A DNA stretch of 39,628 nt from Chloroflexota bacterium. Its GTDB lineage: Bacteria; Chloroflexota; Anaerolineae; Caldilineales; Caldilineaceae. The notes beneath the pieces were generated by a model, which made no database searches, was not told the DNA's origin, and worked only from the letters and a program-made list of their open reading frames with translations. The stretch is from assembly GCA_003451595.1 (NCBI GenBank), contig DMDA01000082.1, forward strand, positions 19,757-59,384, given 5' to 3'. Position numbers and translations under genes: made by a program. Shown here piece by piece: positions 13,126 through 22,796 of this stretch. Each line of letters starts with the position of its first letter. Position 1 is the first letter of the stretch.

Positions 13126-15591
13126 ATGTCCAAGATTACTGACAACCTCAACGAACCACAGAAGCGTGCTGTCGAAACGGTGACAGGACCGGTGCTGGTG
13201 CTGGCGGGACCTGGCTCTGGCAAGACGCGTGTGCTGACGCGGCGCATTGCCTACATGATCGAAGAGAAGGGCATTGCGCCGTGGACCATCGCGGCAGTCA
13301 CGTTCACCAACAAGGCTGCTGGCGAGATGCGTGAGCGGGTGGCGCTGATCCTGCAGGAGTTGTACGGTGCGCCGCCCGCCGGTCAATCCACCCGACTGGG
13401 GGGGTTGACGATCGGCACCTTTCACAGCATCTGCGCCCGCATCCTGCGCGTGGAGACGGCGGCGTTCGGTTTCCAGCCCAATTGGGTCATCTACGACAGC
13501 GCCGATCAGGTGGCGCTGGTGCGCGCCGTGATGCGCGATCTGAATCTGGACGAAAAACGCTATCCACCCAAGGCGATCCACGCCCATATCAGCAAGAGCA
13601 AGAACGACCTGGTGGCGCCCGAAGAGTATCGCAGCGCCTCCTATTTTGAGGAGATCGCTGGGCGCGTCTATCGCAGCTATCAGGAAGCCCTGCGCGCCAA
13701 TAATGCACTGGACTTCGATGATCTATTGCTGCACACGGTGCTTTTGCTGCGCGACAACCTCGACGTGCGCGTCAAGTATCAACGCAAGTGGCCCTATCTG
13801 CTGGTTGATGAATTCCAGGACACCAACTCGGCGCAATACGAGCTATTGCGACTGCTGGCAGGCGCGCCAACCAATCAGCGCAACCTCTTTGTCGTGGGCG
13901 ATGAAGATCAGTCGATCTATCGCTTCCGCGGCGCCGATTATCGCAACGTGCAGCTCTTCCGCCGAGATTACCCCGACCACATCGAGATTCTGCTGGAGCA
14001 AAACTATCGCAGCACCCAAACCATCCTGGATGTCGCCAATGCCCTGATCAGCCAGAACCCCAACCGCACCCCCAAGCGCCTGCACACCCAAAACGGCCAG
14101 GGCGTGCCGGTCATGGTCTACGAAGCGTACAACGAGGTCGAGGAAGCCGCGTTCGTCGCCGACGAGATTGAGAAGTTGTTGGCGACCAAAGCCTTCCAGC
14201 CGGGCGATTTCGCCGTCACCTATCGCACCAACGCCCAGAGCCGCGCGCTCGAAGAAGCCTTTGTGATGCGTCAGATCAAGTACAAACTGATCGGCGCCAC
14301 GCGCTTCTACGAACGCAAAGAGATCAAGGATGCGCTCGCCTATCTGCGTGTGTTGCATAACCCGGCGGACACTGTCTCACTGGAGCGCATTATCAACGAG
14401 CCGCCACGCGGCATCGGCGCCAAGACAATGGAAGCGCTGCGGCTCTGGGCGGCTGAAGTCGGCGTCACCTCAAGCGAGGCGTTGCAGATATTGCATCACG
14501 GCCCGCAACGCATGGCATTACAGCTTGGACACACGCTTTCACCGGCCGCGTACAAAGCCCCCCCGCTCAACGCCCGCGCCCAGAACGCGCTGATCGAGTT
14601 TGCCAGCCTGCTCGACAGTTGGAGAGCAGCCGAGCGCAACGGTCAATACGCCAGCGTCGCCGACCTGCTCGACGCGGTGTTGGCGGAGGCGGGCTACATC
14701 GCCACCCTGCGTGATGGCACGGACGAGGGCGAAGACCGCTTTGCCAACCTGCAGGAATTGCGCAGCGTCGCCGCCCAGTACACCCAAGGAATGCCTGCGC
14801 TGGAGCCGGGCCAGAGTCCACTCGGCCTCTTCCTGGAAGAAGTCAGCCTGGTGAGCGACAGCGACCAGATCGACGAAAACGCGGGCGCGGTGACGCTGCT
14901 CACGCTGCACACAGCCAAAGGGCTGGAATACCCTGTCGTCTTCATCGTCGGCATGGAGGAGGGCATCCTGCCGCACAGCCGCAGCCTGGAAAGCGGCGAC
15001 CCGGAAGACATGGCCGAGGAGCGGCGCCTGACTTATGTCGGGGTGACGCGCGCCAAGAAACGCCTCTACCTGGTGCACTGCTTCCGCCGCAGTCTGTGGG
15101 GTGACAGCGCTGTGCAACAACCCAGCCGCTTCCTCGATGACATTCCGCCCGATTTGCTGGCGGGGATGGTCGATCGCCAGCGCCGCCGCGAGGGCAGTTA
15201 CCAGCGCGTCACCAGTTGGGATGGCGACAACGCACGCGGGCAAAGTCGCAGCCAAACCGGTGGCTACTGGACAGGCCGCTCAAAGTCAGCGCCGCCAACA
15301 CCTTCGCCAACACCCTCGGCGTCTGACCAATCCCGCGCTAAGGCGTCGTCGCCATCTGGTTCGACGTACTGGTCGCCAGGCGCCAAGGCGCGACCCGCCA
15401 ACAAACCGGTTGCGTCCGGCGGTGCGCTCAAATTCAAACGCCGTGACAGCGTGCAGCACGCCACCTTTGGCATCGGCACCGTCATCGAGAGCGAAGCCAC
15501 GCGCGATGGCGACGAACAGGTGACGGTCGCCTTCCCCGGCGTCGGCATCAAGAAGTTGCTGGTCTCGCTGGCAAATCTCAAGAAACTCTAG
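13126..15591 (+). CDS. pcrA: UvrD/PcrA-type superfamily 1 DNA helicase
   Basis: An 821-residue SF1A helicase that unwinds DNA 3' to 5' with ATP, for repair and removal of roadblocks. The Q-motif LNEPQKRAV starts at residue 7, Walker A AGPGSGKTR at about 26, motif Ic GTFHSICARIL at about 100, Walker B LLVDEFQDTNSAQ at about 225, motif III VGDEDQSIYRFRGAD at about 262, and the late motifs TLHTAKGLEYPVVFI and ERRLTYVGVTRAKK follow. A Ser/Thr/Pro-rich linker (about 680-760) leads to the C-terminal Tudor-like module (VQHATFGIGTVIE), which in PcrA binds RNA polymerase. I prefer ATG 13126 to the upstream ATG 13072, because 13072 lies in the repeat spacer and adds non-family residues. Confidence 0.95.
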   Translation: MSKITDNLNEPQKRAVETVTGPVLVLAGPGSGKTRVLTRRIAYMIEEKGIAPWTIAAVTFTNKAAGEMRERVALILQELYGAPPAGQSTRLGGLTIGTFHSICARILRVETAAFGFQPNWVIYDSADQVALVRAVMRDLNLDEKRYPPKAIHAHISKSKNDLVAPEEYRSASYFEEIAGRVYRSYQEALRANNALDFDDLLLHTVLLLRDNLDVRVKYQRKWPYLLVDEFQDTNSAQYELLRLLAGAPTNQRNLFVVGDEDQSIYRFRGADYRNVQLFRRDYPDHIEILLEQNYRSTQTILDVANALISQNPNRTPKRLHTQNGQGVPVMVYEAYNEVEEAAFVADEIEKLLATKAFQPGDFAVTYRTNAQSRALEEAFVMRQIKYKLIGATRFYERKEIKDALAYLRVLHNPADTVSLERIINEPPRGIGAKTMEALRLWAAEVGVTSSEALQILHHGPQRMALQLGHTLSPAAYKAPPLNARAQNALIEFASLLDSWRAAERNGQYASVADLLDAVLAEAGYIATLRDGTDEGEDRFANLQELRSVAAQYTQGMPALEPGQSPLGLFLEEVSLVSDSDQIDENAGAVTLLTLHTAKGLEYPVVFIVGMEEGILPHSRSLESGDPEDMAEERRLTYVGVTRAKKRLYLVHCFRRSLWGDSAVQQPSRFLDDIPPDLLAGMVDRQRRREGSYQRVTSWDGDNARGQSRSQTGGYWTGRSKSAPPTPSPTPSASDQSRAKASSPSGSTYWSPGAKARPANKPVASGGALKFKRRDSVQHATFGIGTVIESEATRDGDEQVTVAFPGVGIKKLLVSLANLKKL

Positions 15592-15601
15592 GGGCGTCCA
15601 A

Positions 15602-16825
15602 ATGAGCGAGCAACCACTGAGTGAACAATCACTGAGTGAACACGCGCCAGCCGCTGCCTTGACGTCACCGCCCTGGCCGCGCACGGTCAAGACGATTGCC
15701 GCCGTGGCGTTCCTGGTGTTGGGAGCGCTGGCATTCTGGCGCTTTTTCGAGTTCGTCCAGATGTTCGTGCTGGCGGCCTTGCTGGCCTTCATCCTGCATC
15801 CAATCCTGGCGTTTTTGCAACGTTGGGTGCGGCTGCCACGCGGCGTTGCCGTACTCTTGACCTACATCTTCTTCATACTGGTCATTGGCGTTGTGGGGCT
15901 GTTGGTCGGTGCGCTGGTGCAGACGCAGATAGGCGGTTTGATCAACAACGTCCTGGAGACGGTGCGCGGCATCACCGTGTTTGTCGAGCAACTCCTTGCC
16001 AGACTCACCAACACCACCCTCCAGTTAGGGCGCTTTCGCCTGCAACTTCCCCCAGTTCAGGCCAGCCAAGTGCTCCCACAATTCTATGAGTCGTTGGTCA
16101 GCCAGGCGAGCGAATTCATCGGCCAGGGCAGCTCTCTGGTGACAGGCGTGGCGCAGACTGCACTGGTGACGCTAACACGCGGCATCGTCACGGTAGTGCT
16201 CTCGATTTACCTGTTGCTGGATGGCCCACGCGTCTTTACCTTCTTGCAGAAGACAGCGCAACAAAGCGGCTACGGCGCCGACGCCGCCATTCTGATTGAG
16301 GATTTTCAGAACACCTGGAACACTTACTTTCGCGGCCAGGTGCTGCTGGCGTTGATCATGGGTGTGCTGGTGAGTGCAGCCCTTTTTGCGCTGCGCGTCG
16401 ACAATCCGTTGGCGCTGGGCATTCTAGCGGGTGTACTCGAACTGGCGCCGGTGCTTGGTCAGTATCTTTCGATGGTGATCATCGTGGCATTGGTTTTCTT
16501 TCAACCCGAACCGGCGGCAGGTCTACAACCCTGGCTCTACACACTGCTGGTGGCCGGTGTGCTCTTTGGCATTCAGCAGATTCAAGGCACTGTCATTCTG
16601 CCTCGCATTCATGGCCGTACGCTGGCGTTGCATCCAGTGTTGATCCTGCTGGGCGTGCTGATGGGCATCTCCTTCGCTGGCGTGCTGGGCGCGATCCTGG
16701 CGCCACCGCTGCTGGCGACGATCAAATTGTTCAGCATCTACATCTGGCGCAAGATGTTGGATATTCCACCGTTCGAGGACGAAGCGCACCGGGGACAAGA
16801 TGAGGATGCGACGGAAAAAGTCTAG
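15602..16825 (+). CDS. AI-2E family transporter (multi-pass membrane permease)
   Basis: A 407-residue membrane protein of the AI-2E exporter/YdiK/TqsA-like family. Seven to eight hydrophobic segments follow the family pattern: a pair at about 25-75, one at about 80-105, a long periplasmic-type loop, and a cluster from about 245 to 385 that holds the marker sequence LGILAGVLELAPVLGQYLS and the QQIQGTVILPRIHGRTLALHP segment. Members export small molecules or take part in ion/proton transport; the substrate is not predictable. The N-terminus has a threefold LSEQ/LSEH repeat, from duplicated DNA. It starts 10 bp after the helicase stop, so the two are probably co-transcribed. Confidence 0.88.
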   Translation: MSEQPLSEQSLSEHAPAAALTSPPWPRTVKTIAAVAFLVLGALAFWRFFEFVQMFVLAALLAFILHPILAFLQRWVRLPRGVAVLLTYIFFILVIGVVGLLVGALVQTQIGGLINNVLETVRGITVFVEQLLARLTNTTLQLGRFRLQLPPVQASQVLPQFYESLVSQASEFIGQGSSLVTGVAQTALVTLTRGIVTVVLSIYLLLDGPRVFTFLQKTAQQSGYGADAAILIEDFQNTWNTYFRGQVLLALIMGVLVSAALFALRVDNPLALGILAGVLELAPVLGQYLSMVIIVALVFFQPEPAAGLQPWLYTLLVAGVLFGIQQIQGTVILPRIHGRTLALHPVLILLGVLMGISFAGVLGAILAPPLLATIKLFSIYIWRKMLDIPPFEDEAHRGQDEDATEKV

Positions 16826-16860
16826 TCGAAGCCACATCGCGCCCGCATGTGAGAATGCTG

Positions 16861-18333
16861 TTATCCACCAGTTGTCTCATCCTTGATGCTCCATTCTACT
16901 TGAGCCTGTGCGAGCATTGCGGCATCTGGCAATGCGTCACCGTAGCGCACAGCAACATAGGCGGTGGTCAGTGCGTGCAGCGCCAGTTCCTGCTCTGCTG
17001 TGAGTTCGGTAAGCTCTGCTGCATACGCTTGCGGGGTGGCGCCCGGGGGACGCGGCTGCCTGCGCGCAGCCATAGCGGCAAGGAAGTTTTGATAGTGCGC
17101 TCGAATCCGCCGTCGCGCTGGGGCTTCATCATCAAGCGGCAGGAAAGTTGCACCAGCAGCAGAGCGCGGCGACTGCCTCAGTCGCGCCCATAGCGCCCGC
17201 AGTTGCGCGTTGAGCAGCGCACGCGACAAGATCGACTCGCGCGTCTCATCCACCTCCGGCGTCGCCGCCAGGTTGAACAGACGCAACGCCAGCGCAAAGA
17301 TAATCGCCGCCGCCACGATCACCGCCACGATCACGCCCCAACGCAGCGGCTCCACCAAGTCAGCGGATGGCCCCGAAGCCTGATCCAGGAACAATGGCGA
17401 GAGTGGCTGAAACTCAGCGCTTTGCGTAAAAGCTTCGGGCGCTTGCAGGCTGGCAATCAGACGGCGCAACCACTCGATTAGCGGGGAGAGCACCCAGAAG
17501 AGCACATATACAGCGGCGTACAGCACAGCCAGGAGCACTTGCGACAGTATATCAACAACCGGCGACAACAAACCTAGAAGTTGCGCCACCGTTTCCGGTG
17601 CAATCAGAGCGCTCGCCACCAGCGCCAGCAAGATCACGCCGGCTATCACAAAGGCCACGCTGACCAGCCAGTAACGATTCAGCCGCAACCGCACGCTGGC
17701 GCCTGCACCCCCAGCATAGAGCGAGCGCTCCACACTGGCCAGCGCCAGCCCCGCCATCCCCGTCGCTACAAATGCGATCAGCCACCACTGCGCGCCTGGC
17801 GCCACCGGTGCGTTTGCCAGCCGGCTGCCCACCAGCAGCGCGGCAAAGGCAACGCTGCCGGTGACAAACGCACCGGTGATCATCTCATGGTCGGTGGGCT
17901 TGCCCGCGTCCAGCACCCCGCGCAGCCAGAGCCACGCCGCGACAAAGAAGGCCAGCACCGCAGGCGCCATCTCACGCGCCCAGAGTGCGGGGGTTCCCGT
18001 AGCAACTTGCAGCCAGCGCACATCCCAGATCGCCAGCGGCTGGCCGTACTGCCACCAGATGAGCAACAGGAGGATCGGCGGACTGAGTACGGCGATCCAT
18101 ATCCGCGCCTGGCGGAGGTTTGGGGCATGCGCGGCCGCAAGCCGCGCCACCACGCGCCCGCCGAGGAGCAGAGCCAGGAGCGACCACATTGGCAACACGG
18201 GCAGCAAGTAGGAAGGCGCCATCCATGCACCGAGCGCCAGTAGCCACGGCCACAACCATGCCACGCGCATTGTCGCCAGCAGCACAGCCAATAGCCAGGT
18301 CAGCCGCGCCGACGCAGCAGGGGCAGCAGTCAA
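16861..18333 (-). CDS. DUF4129-containing multi-pass membrane protein
   Basis: A 490-residue protein with about ten hydrophobic segments in its first 350 residues and a soluble C-terminal DUF4129 domain. The domain is marked by RRRIRAHYQNFLAAMA, then RPPGATPQAYAAELTEL and the ending ALTTAYVAVRYG. DUF4129 proteins belong to the MoxR/DUF58/transglutaminase clusters of bacteria, thought to act in envelope or metal-enzyme maturation. Here the matching moxR and DUF58 genes lie on the same strand but 4.6 kb upstream, with the PFOR genes placed between them on the other strand; no transglutaminase gene is present. I use the TTG at 18333 as start because AAGGAG lies 6 nt before it; the start 21 bp further up has no such site. 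Confidence 0.8.
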   Translation of the reverse strand: MTAAPAASARLTWLLAVLLATMRVAWLWPWLLALGAWMAPSYLLPVLPMWSLLALLLGGRVVARLAAAHAPNLRQARIWIAVLSPPILLLLIWWQYGQPLAIWDVRWLQVATGTPALWAREMAPAVLAFFVAAWLWLRGVLDAGKPTDHEMITGAFVTGSVAFAALLVGSRLANAPVAPGAQWWLIAFVATGMAGLALASVERSLYAGGAGASVRLRLNRYWLVSVAFVIAGVILLALVASALIAPETVAQLLGLLSPVVDILSQVLLAVLYAAVYVLFWVLSPLIEWLRRLIASLQAPEAFTQSAEFQPLSPLFLDQASGPSADLVEPLRWGVIVAVIVAAAIIFALALRLFNLAATPEVDETRESILSRALLNAQLRALWARLRQSPRSAAGATFLPLDDEAPARRRIRAHYQNFLAAMAARRQPRPPGATPQAYAAELTELTAEQELALHALTTAYVAVRYGDALPDAAMLAQAQVEWSIKDETTGG

Positions 18334-18658
18334 GACGAACTCCTTTCCAGGCAAGCTGATGATGTCGCCAGTGTAATCGCATGTATGCTTTCATGCCAAC
18401 ATCGGGACAGGTCGGGATGCACGGCTTGGATGGTCGAACAGACGACCAATAGCAGACCCCGCGCGCTTTTTTCATCGTTACACAACTGCAGAACAATGCT
18501 GTATAATGCGCAGCGCGGTTGTCCTGCGCAACAAATACTCCCCACGGAGCGAACCTGTGGTTTATACCGTGTCATACGCCGACAACTCGCTGCGGCGTCC
18601 TCCCCCCCGCCAACAATGTAACTTTGGATAGGTGTAGCAGTATCGGAGGAACCAAACA
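18334..18658. other. Divergent intergenic region between DUF4129 and PFOR genes
   Basis: This 325-bp gap contains the PFOR promoter listed separately and the ribosome site GGAGGA (18645-18650). The rest shows no coding pattern and no clear RNA structure. Confidence 0.5.
18479..18507 (+). promoter_or_regulatory. Probable promoter of the PFOR operon
   Basis: TACACA (18479-18484; 4 of 6 match the -35 consensus), 17 bp, then a perfect TATAAT (18502-18507). It predicts a leader of about 145 nt before the first PFOR gene. Confidence 0.6.
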
Positions 18659-21028
18659 ATGAAGCAAAATGGAGAAGGAGCCAAACCGGCGCCTTATCCT
18701 GGCATACCGACGACCACGGATGGCAGCGGCGCGGTAAGCTGGGTGGAAACTCACATCACACAGGGCGCGTGTGCGTACCCCATCACCTCCTCTACGGTGA
18801 TGGGCGGCAATTATGCCCAAGCCGTTGCAAACGGTCAGACCAATCTATGGGGCGATCATCTCGTCTTCATGGAGCCGGAAAGCGAACACTCTTCGGCATC
18901 GGCGGCGGAGGGCTTCGCCTTGGCTGGCGGGCGCGTGACCAATTTCACCTCCGGGCAGGGGCTGATCTTGATGAAAGAGGTGCTTTATGTCATCTCTGGC
19001 AAACGGCTACCTGTCGTCTTTCATATCGGTGCGCGGGCGCTGACCAGCCACAGCCTCAACGTGCACGCAGGCCACGACGACATCATGGGCGTTGCCGACA
19101 CAGGCTGGGGCATGGTGATGGCGCGCAACGCTCAAGGCGCCGCCGACCTGGCGCTGATCTGCCGACGCGCCGCCGAGGATAGCGAAACGCCCTTCTTGAA
19201 TGCCCAGGACGGCTTTCTAACGACGCACACGATCGAGAATGTCTTGCTGCCCGAACCGGAGCTGATGAAGGAATATATCGGCGATCCAAAATTGAAGCTA
19301 CGCAACTTGATGGACCCGCACCAGCCCGTCATGTCCGGCGTCGTGCAGAACCAGGACAGCTACATGAAGGGCAAGATTGCGCAGCGCTACTTCTACGACC
19401 GCGTCAAGCCGGCGCTCCAACATGCGATGGATGAGTATGCACGGCTGACCGGACGACGTTACGGCATGGTTGAGCCGTACCGCATGGAGGACGCCGAGTA
19501 CGCCATCGTCTGCATGGGCAGCATGGCAGAGACCGCCGCTGTCACCTGCGACTATCTTCGTGAACAGACCGGCTTGAAGATCGGCGTGCTGCATGTCACC
19601 GTGTTCCGACCTTTCCCTAGCGCCGAACTGGTGGAAGCGCTCAAACATCTGCGCGCCTTCACCGTGATCGAGCGCATGGACAATCCGATGGGCCAGAGCA
19701 ATCCGCTCACCGCCGAGATCAAAGCGGCGTTTGCCGATGCGCTCAACGACGCTCCGGGCTATCCGCGCGTCCACCGCCTGCCGGTCATCTATTCGGGTTC
19801 GGCGGGGCTGGGCAGTCGCGATGTGCGACCAGGAGATTTCATTGCCGTTGCGAAGAACATGGTGGACGGCGGGCGACGCTACTTCGTGTTGGGCATCAAG
19901 CATGAACTGGCATTGACAAGCGACTTCGACCCCGATGTACGCCCCAAGACAGCCTTCTCGATGCGCGGGCACTCGGTCGGCGGCTACGGTTCAGTCACGA
20001 CGAACAAGATCATCGCCACGATCGTTGGCGACCTGTTCGACCTCTACGTCCAGGCATATCCAAAATATGGCTCGGAAAAGAAGGGACTGCCCACAACGTA
20101 CTATCTCACTGCCGCCGCCGAACCGATTCGCACCCACTGCGAACTAAACTACGTTGACTTTGTGCCGCTCAATGATGTCAACGCCTTCAACCTGGGCAAC
20201 CCGCTCAAGGGCTTGCAGCCAGGCGGCGTCACCTTTGTCCAGGCGCGGCAGCGCGACCCACGCGAAGTGTGGGCGAACATTCCCGAATACGCGCGGCGCA
20301 TCATCCGACGCAACAACATTCGCGTGCTCTATCTCGACGCGGCGGCGATTGCGCGTGAAGTCGCTTCGGAGCCTGACCTGCAGGTGCGCATGCAAGGTAT
20401 TGTGCTGCTCGGCGTCTTCCTCAAGGCAACGCCCTTCCTCCAGGCGCGCCACCTAAGCCAGGAAGAGTTGATGGCGGGCGTGGAAAAGAGTCTGCGCAAG
20501 TACTTTGGTAAGCGCAGCGAACAGGTCGTGCAGGACAACCTGATGGCGGTGCGTCGCGGTTACAGCGAAGTGCAGGAAATCCCGCGCGCCATCATCGAAC
20601 AGGAAGAAAAGATCACGGTCGAGACCAATGGCCGCCTGGTGCGCGATGTCATGCACAGCGGCGTCGTCGCCTGCCACGCCGATACGCCCCTCCCCAGAGT
20701 GGTCAAGGCGATGGCTGACCAACAGATCAGCGCCGTCGTCGTCGTGGACAAACAAGGCTACCTGGAGGGGCTGGTCAGCGCCACCGACCTGGTCAAAGCG
20801 GAAGCCAGCAACCGCGAGTTCACAACGCTGCCCGATATCCTGCCCGAACACATCATGACGCGCAACGTGATCACAACGACCCCCACCGAGCCACTGGCCG
20901 ACGCCGTCAACAAGCTGATCGAAAACCGCATCCATCGGCTGGTTGTGGTGCAGCCCGAAAATGGCCACAGCCGCCCCGTCGGCATCCTGTCGGTCACCGA
21001 TCTGGCGCAACTCCCCATCCGCAGTTGA
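18659..21028 (+). CDS. Pyruvate:ferredoxin oxidoreductase, alpha-gamma part fused to a CBS-domain pair
   Basis: A 789-residue protein covering domains I, II and III of a NifJ-like pyruvate:ferredoxin oxidoreductase, which turns pyruvate and CoA into acetyl-CoA, CO2 and reduced ferredoxin. Domain I (about 25-255) carries ACAYPITSSTVMGG and GARALTSHS with R126, which contact TPP and substrate. Domain II spans about 265-405. The gamma domain (about 408-645) includes RGHSVGGYGSVTTNK. Then, in place of the ferredoxin part, a tandem CBS pair follows: CBS1 about 662-715 (RDVMHSGVV, SAVVVVD, LVSATDLV), CBS2 about 730-789 (IMTRNVITTTP, HRLVVV, GILSVTDLAQL). CBS pairs usually bind AMP, ATP or SAM, so an allosteric role is inferred. 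GGAGGA precedes the ATG. The remaining domains are in the next gene, 30 bp downstream. Confidence 0.92.
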   Translation: MKQNGEGAKPAPYPGIPTTTDGSGAVSWVETHITQGACAYPITSSTVMGGNYAQAVANGQTNLWGDHLVFMEPESEHSSASAAEGFALAGGRVTNFTSGQGLILMKEVLYVISGKRLPVVFHIGARALTSHSLNVHAGHDDIMGVADTGWGMVMARNAQGAADLALICRRAAEDSETPFLNAQDGFLTTHTIENVLLPEPELMKEYIGDPKLKLRNLMDPHQPVMSGVVQNQDSYMKGKIAQRYFYDRVKPALQHAMDEYARLTGRRYGMVEPYRMEDAEYAIVCMGSMAETAAVTCDYLREQTGLKIGVLHVTVFRPFPSAELVEALKHLRAFTVIERMDNPMGQSNPLTAEIKAAFADALNDAPGYPRVHRLPVIYSGSAGLGSRDVRPGDFIAVAKNMVDGGRRYFVLGIKHELALTSDFDPDVRPKTAFSMRGHSVGGYGSVTTNKIIATIVGDLFDLYVQAYPKYGSEKKGLPTTYYLTAAAEPIRTHCELNYVDFVPLNDVNAFNLGNPLKGLQPGGVTFVQARQRDPREVWANIPEYARRIIRRNNIRVLYLDAAAIAREVASEPDLQVRMQGIVLLGVFLKATPFLQARHLSQEELMAGVEKSLRKYFGKRSEQVVQDNLMAVRRGYSEVQEIPRAIIEQEEKITVETNGRLVRDVMHSGVVACHADTPLPRVVKAMADQQISAVVVVDKQGYLEGLVSATDLVKAEASNREFTTLPDILPEHIMTRNVITTTPTEPLADAVNKLIENRIHRLVVVQPENGHSRPVGILSVTDLAQLPIRS

Positions 21029-21058
21029 CTGCGTATTCAACCAAAGGAGAAATCGATT

Positions 21059-22789
21059 ATGTCTACACTATCTCCCCTCTTTCTCATCGATGAAGAGTTC
21101 GCTGCGCCCCCGCCCAAAATTCACTCGCGCGCCGGTGACGCCGAAGGCCTGGGGGTCTTGATCAAGGAGGCCGGCGCCAGCAAGGAAACGCACGCCGTTG
21201 GCATCGAAAACACGATCTTCGAGATCGATCTGGAAGGTTACGTCGAAGATTTCAACGAGCGGGTCATCGGCGCTTACAACGCCGGGGCGGATGACGATCT
21301 GCCCGCCGATATCGGCGTGGCGCGTTCGCTGGTGCCGGCGGGCACGGGCGTGTTGCGCGACTTCTCCTACATCGCGCCGCAGATTCCCGAGTATGATCAG
21401 GCCAAATGTGTGGGCTGCATGACATGCGTCACCGAGTGCCCGGACACCGCCATCCTGGGCAAGGTCGTCATGCCTGATGTGCTGGAGCTGGCGCTCGCCG
21501 AAACGCCGGAAGATGAACGCGCGTGGCTCTCCCAGCAGTGGGCCATCACCACCAAGTTTTACAACGTGCCGGAGAAGAAGGAACCCGGTTCGGGCGGCAA
21601 GTTCGGCATCTTTATCGATCCGACCAAGTGCAAAGGCTGCGCCGAGTGCGTGCAGGTCTGCGCTGACCTTGGCTACAACGCGCTGCGGATGATCGAAAAG
21701 GAAGAAGACACCATCCCCAAGTATCGCCACGCCTTCGACTTCTTCCGCAAGCTGCCGCCCACGCCCGATCGCTTCATCTCGGACCGCGTGCTGGTCGATA
21801 TGATGCTGGCGGATCGCAGCCTGCTCTACGTCGGCGGCGCCGGTTCGTGTGCGGGCTGCGGTGAGGCCACCGCGCTGCGCATGTGGATGGCCGCCACCGC
21901 GTTTGCAGTTGGTCGCGAGAACATCGGCATTGTCAATTCGACCGGTTGTTCGACCGTCTACGCCAGCACCTATCCCTACAACCCGTGGGCCGTGTCGTGG
22001 ACCAACTCGCTCTTTGAGAACGGGCCGACCGACGCCATGGGCGTGCGCGCGCGTTGGGATCAGATGGGCTGGGAGGACAAAAAATTGTGGGTCATCGGCG
22101 GTGACGGCGCCATGCTTGACATCGGCTTCGCCAGCCTCAGCCGCATGTTGGCGAGCGGCATGAACATCAAGGTGCTGGTGCTGGACACCCAGGTTTATTC
22201 CAACACCGGTGGTCAATCCTCCACTGGCACCTTCCAGGGCCAGGGCACCAAGATGAGTCCGTTCGGCAAGGCGGAGATGGGCAAAAGTGAGGCGCGCAAA
22301 GAGATCGCCAACATCGCCATGATGCACCCCAACGTCTACGTGGCGCAGACAACCGCCGCCCATATGAATCACTTCTACCGCGCCGTTCTGGAAGCGAATG
22401 CTTATCCTGGCCCGGCGCTGGTCAGCGTCTACACCACCTGCCAGCCGGAACATGGCGTCGGCGACCACGAGGCCAGCCAACGCGCCCGCGCCGCCGTCGA
22501 TAGTCGCGCCTTTCCGCTGCTGATCTATGACCCGCGCAAGGGCGACACCTTCCGCGAACGGCTTGATCTGAAGGGCAACCCGGCCGTGCAGGAAGACTGG
22601 TACGTCAATCCAAAGACGAAGGAACCCTTCACCTTCATCGACTTTGCGCGCGGGGAGGGGCGCTTCGCCAAGCACTTCGACGCTGCAGGCAACCCCAGCC
22701 CCATGTTGCTGGCGGCCAAAGCGGAGCGGCTTGCTAACTGGCGGCTGCTGCAAGACCTGGCCGGTGTCCGCGAAGCGGCGAAAAAATAA
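21059..22789 (+). CDS. Pyruvate:ferredoxin oxidoreductase, ferredoxin-beta part
   Basis: A 576-residue protein that supplies the ferredoxin and TPP-phosphate domains missing from the preceding gene. The two [4Fe-4S] motifs are C117-C120-C123-C127 (CVGCMTCVTECP) and C191-C194-C197-C201 (CKGCAECVQVCA). The proximal cluster ligands are C264 and C267 (SCAGCGEA), C297 (STGCSTV) and C461 (TTCQPEHG). The TPP/Mg motif runs GGDGAMLDIG ... YSNTGGQ. All redox ligands known from NifJ are therefore present and the pair should form an active enzyme. A roughly 100-residue N-terminal stretch before the first cluster corresponds to the linker domain IV. AAAGGAGAAA precedes the ATG. The gene ends in a hairpin shared with the convergent DUF58 gene. 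Confidence 0.93.
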   Translation: MSTLSPLFLIDEEFAAPPPKIHSRAGDAEGLGVLIKEAGASKETHAVGIENTIFEIDLEGYVEDFNERVIGAYNAGADDDLPADIGVARSLVPAGTGVLRDFSYIAPQIPEYDQAKCVGCMTCVTECPDTAILGKVVMPDVLELALAETPEDERAWLSQQWAITTKFYNVPEKKEPGSGGKFGIFIDPTKCKGCAECVQVCADLGYNALRMIEKEEDTIPKYRHAFDFFRKLPPTPDRFISDRVLVDMMLADRSLLYVGGAGSCAGCGEATALRMWMAATAFAVGRENIGIVNSTGCSTVYASTYPYNPWAVSWTNSLFENGPTDAMGVRARWDQMGWEDKKLWVIGGDGAMLDIGFASLSRMLASGMNIKVLVLDTQVYSNTGGQSSTGTFQGQGTKMSPFGKAEMGKSEARKEIANIAMMHPNVYVAQTTAAHMNHFYRAVLEANAYPGPALVSVYTTCQPEHGVGDHEASQRARAAVDSRAFPLLIYDPRKGDTFRERLDLKGNPAVQEDWYVNPKTKEPFTFIDFARGEGRFAKHFDAAGNPSPMLLAAKAERLANWRLLQDLAGVREAAKK

Positions 22790-22796
22790 CGACTCT

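Noticed and set aside
21068..22753. A 561-codon open frame on the minus strand opposite the PFOR ferredoxin-beta gene
   Set aside because: Composition is His/Arg/Val-rich with no recognisable domain, and the plus strand holds a complete enzyme with all ligands. It is a shadow of GC-rich codon use.
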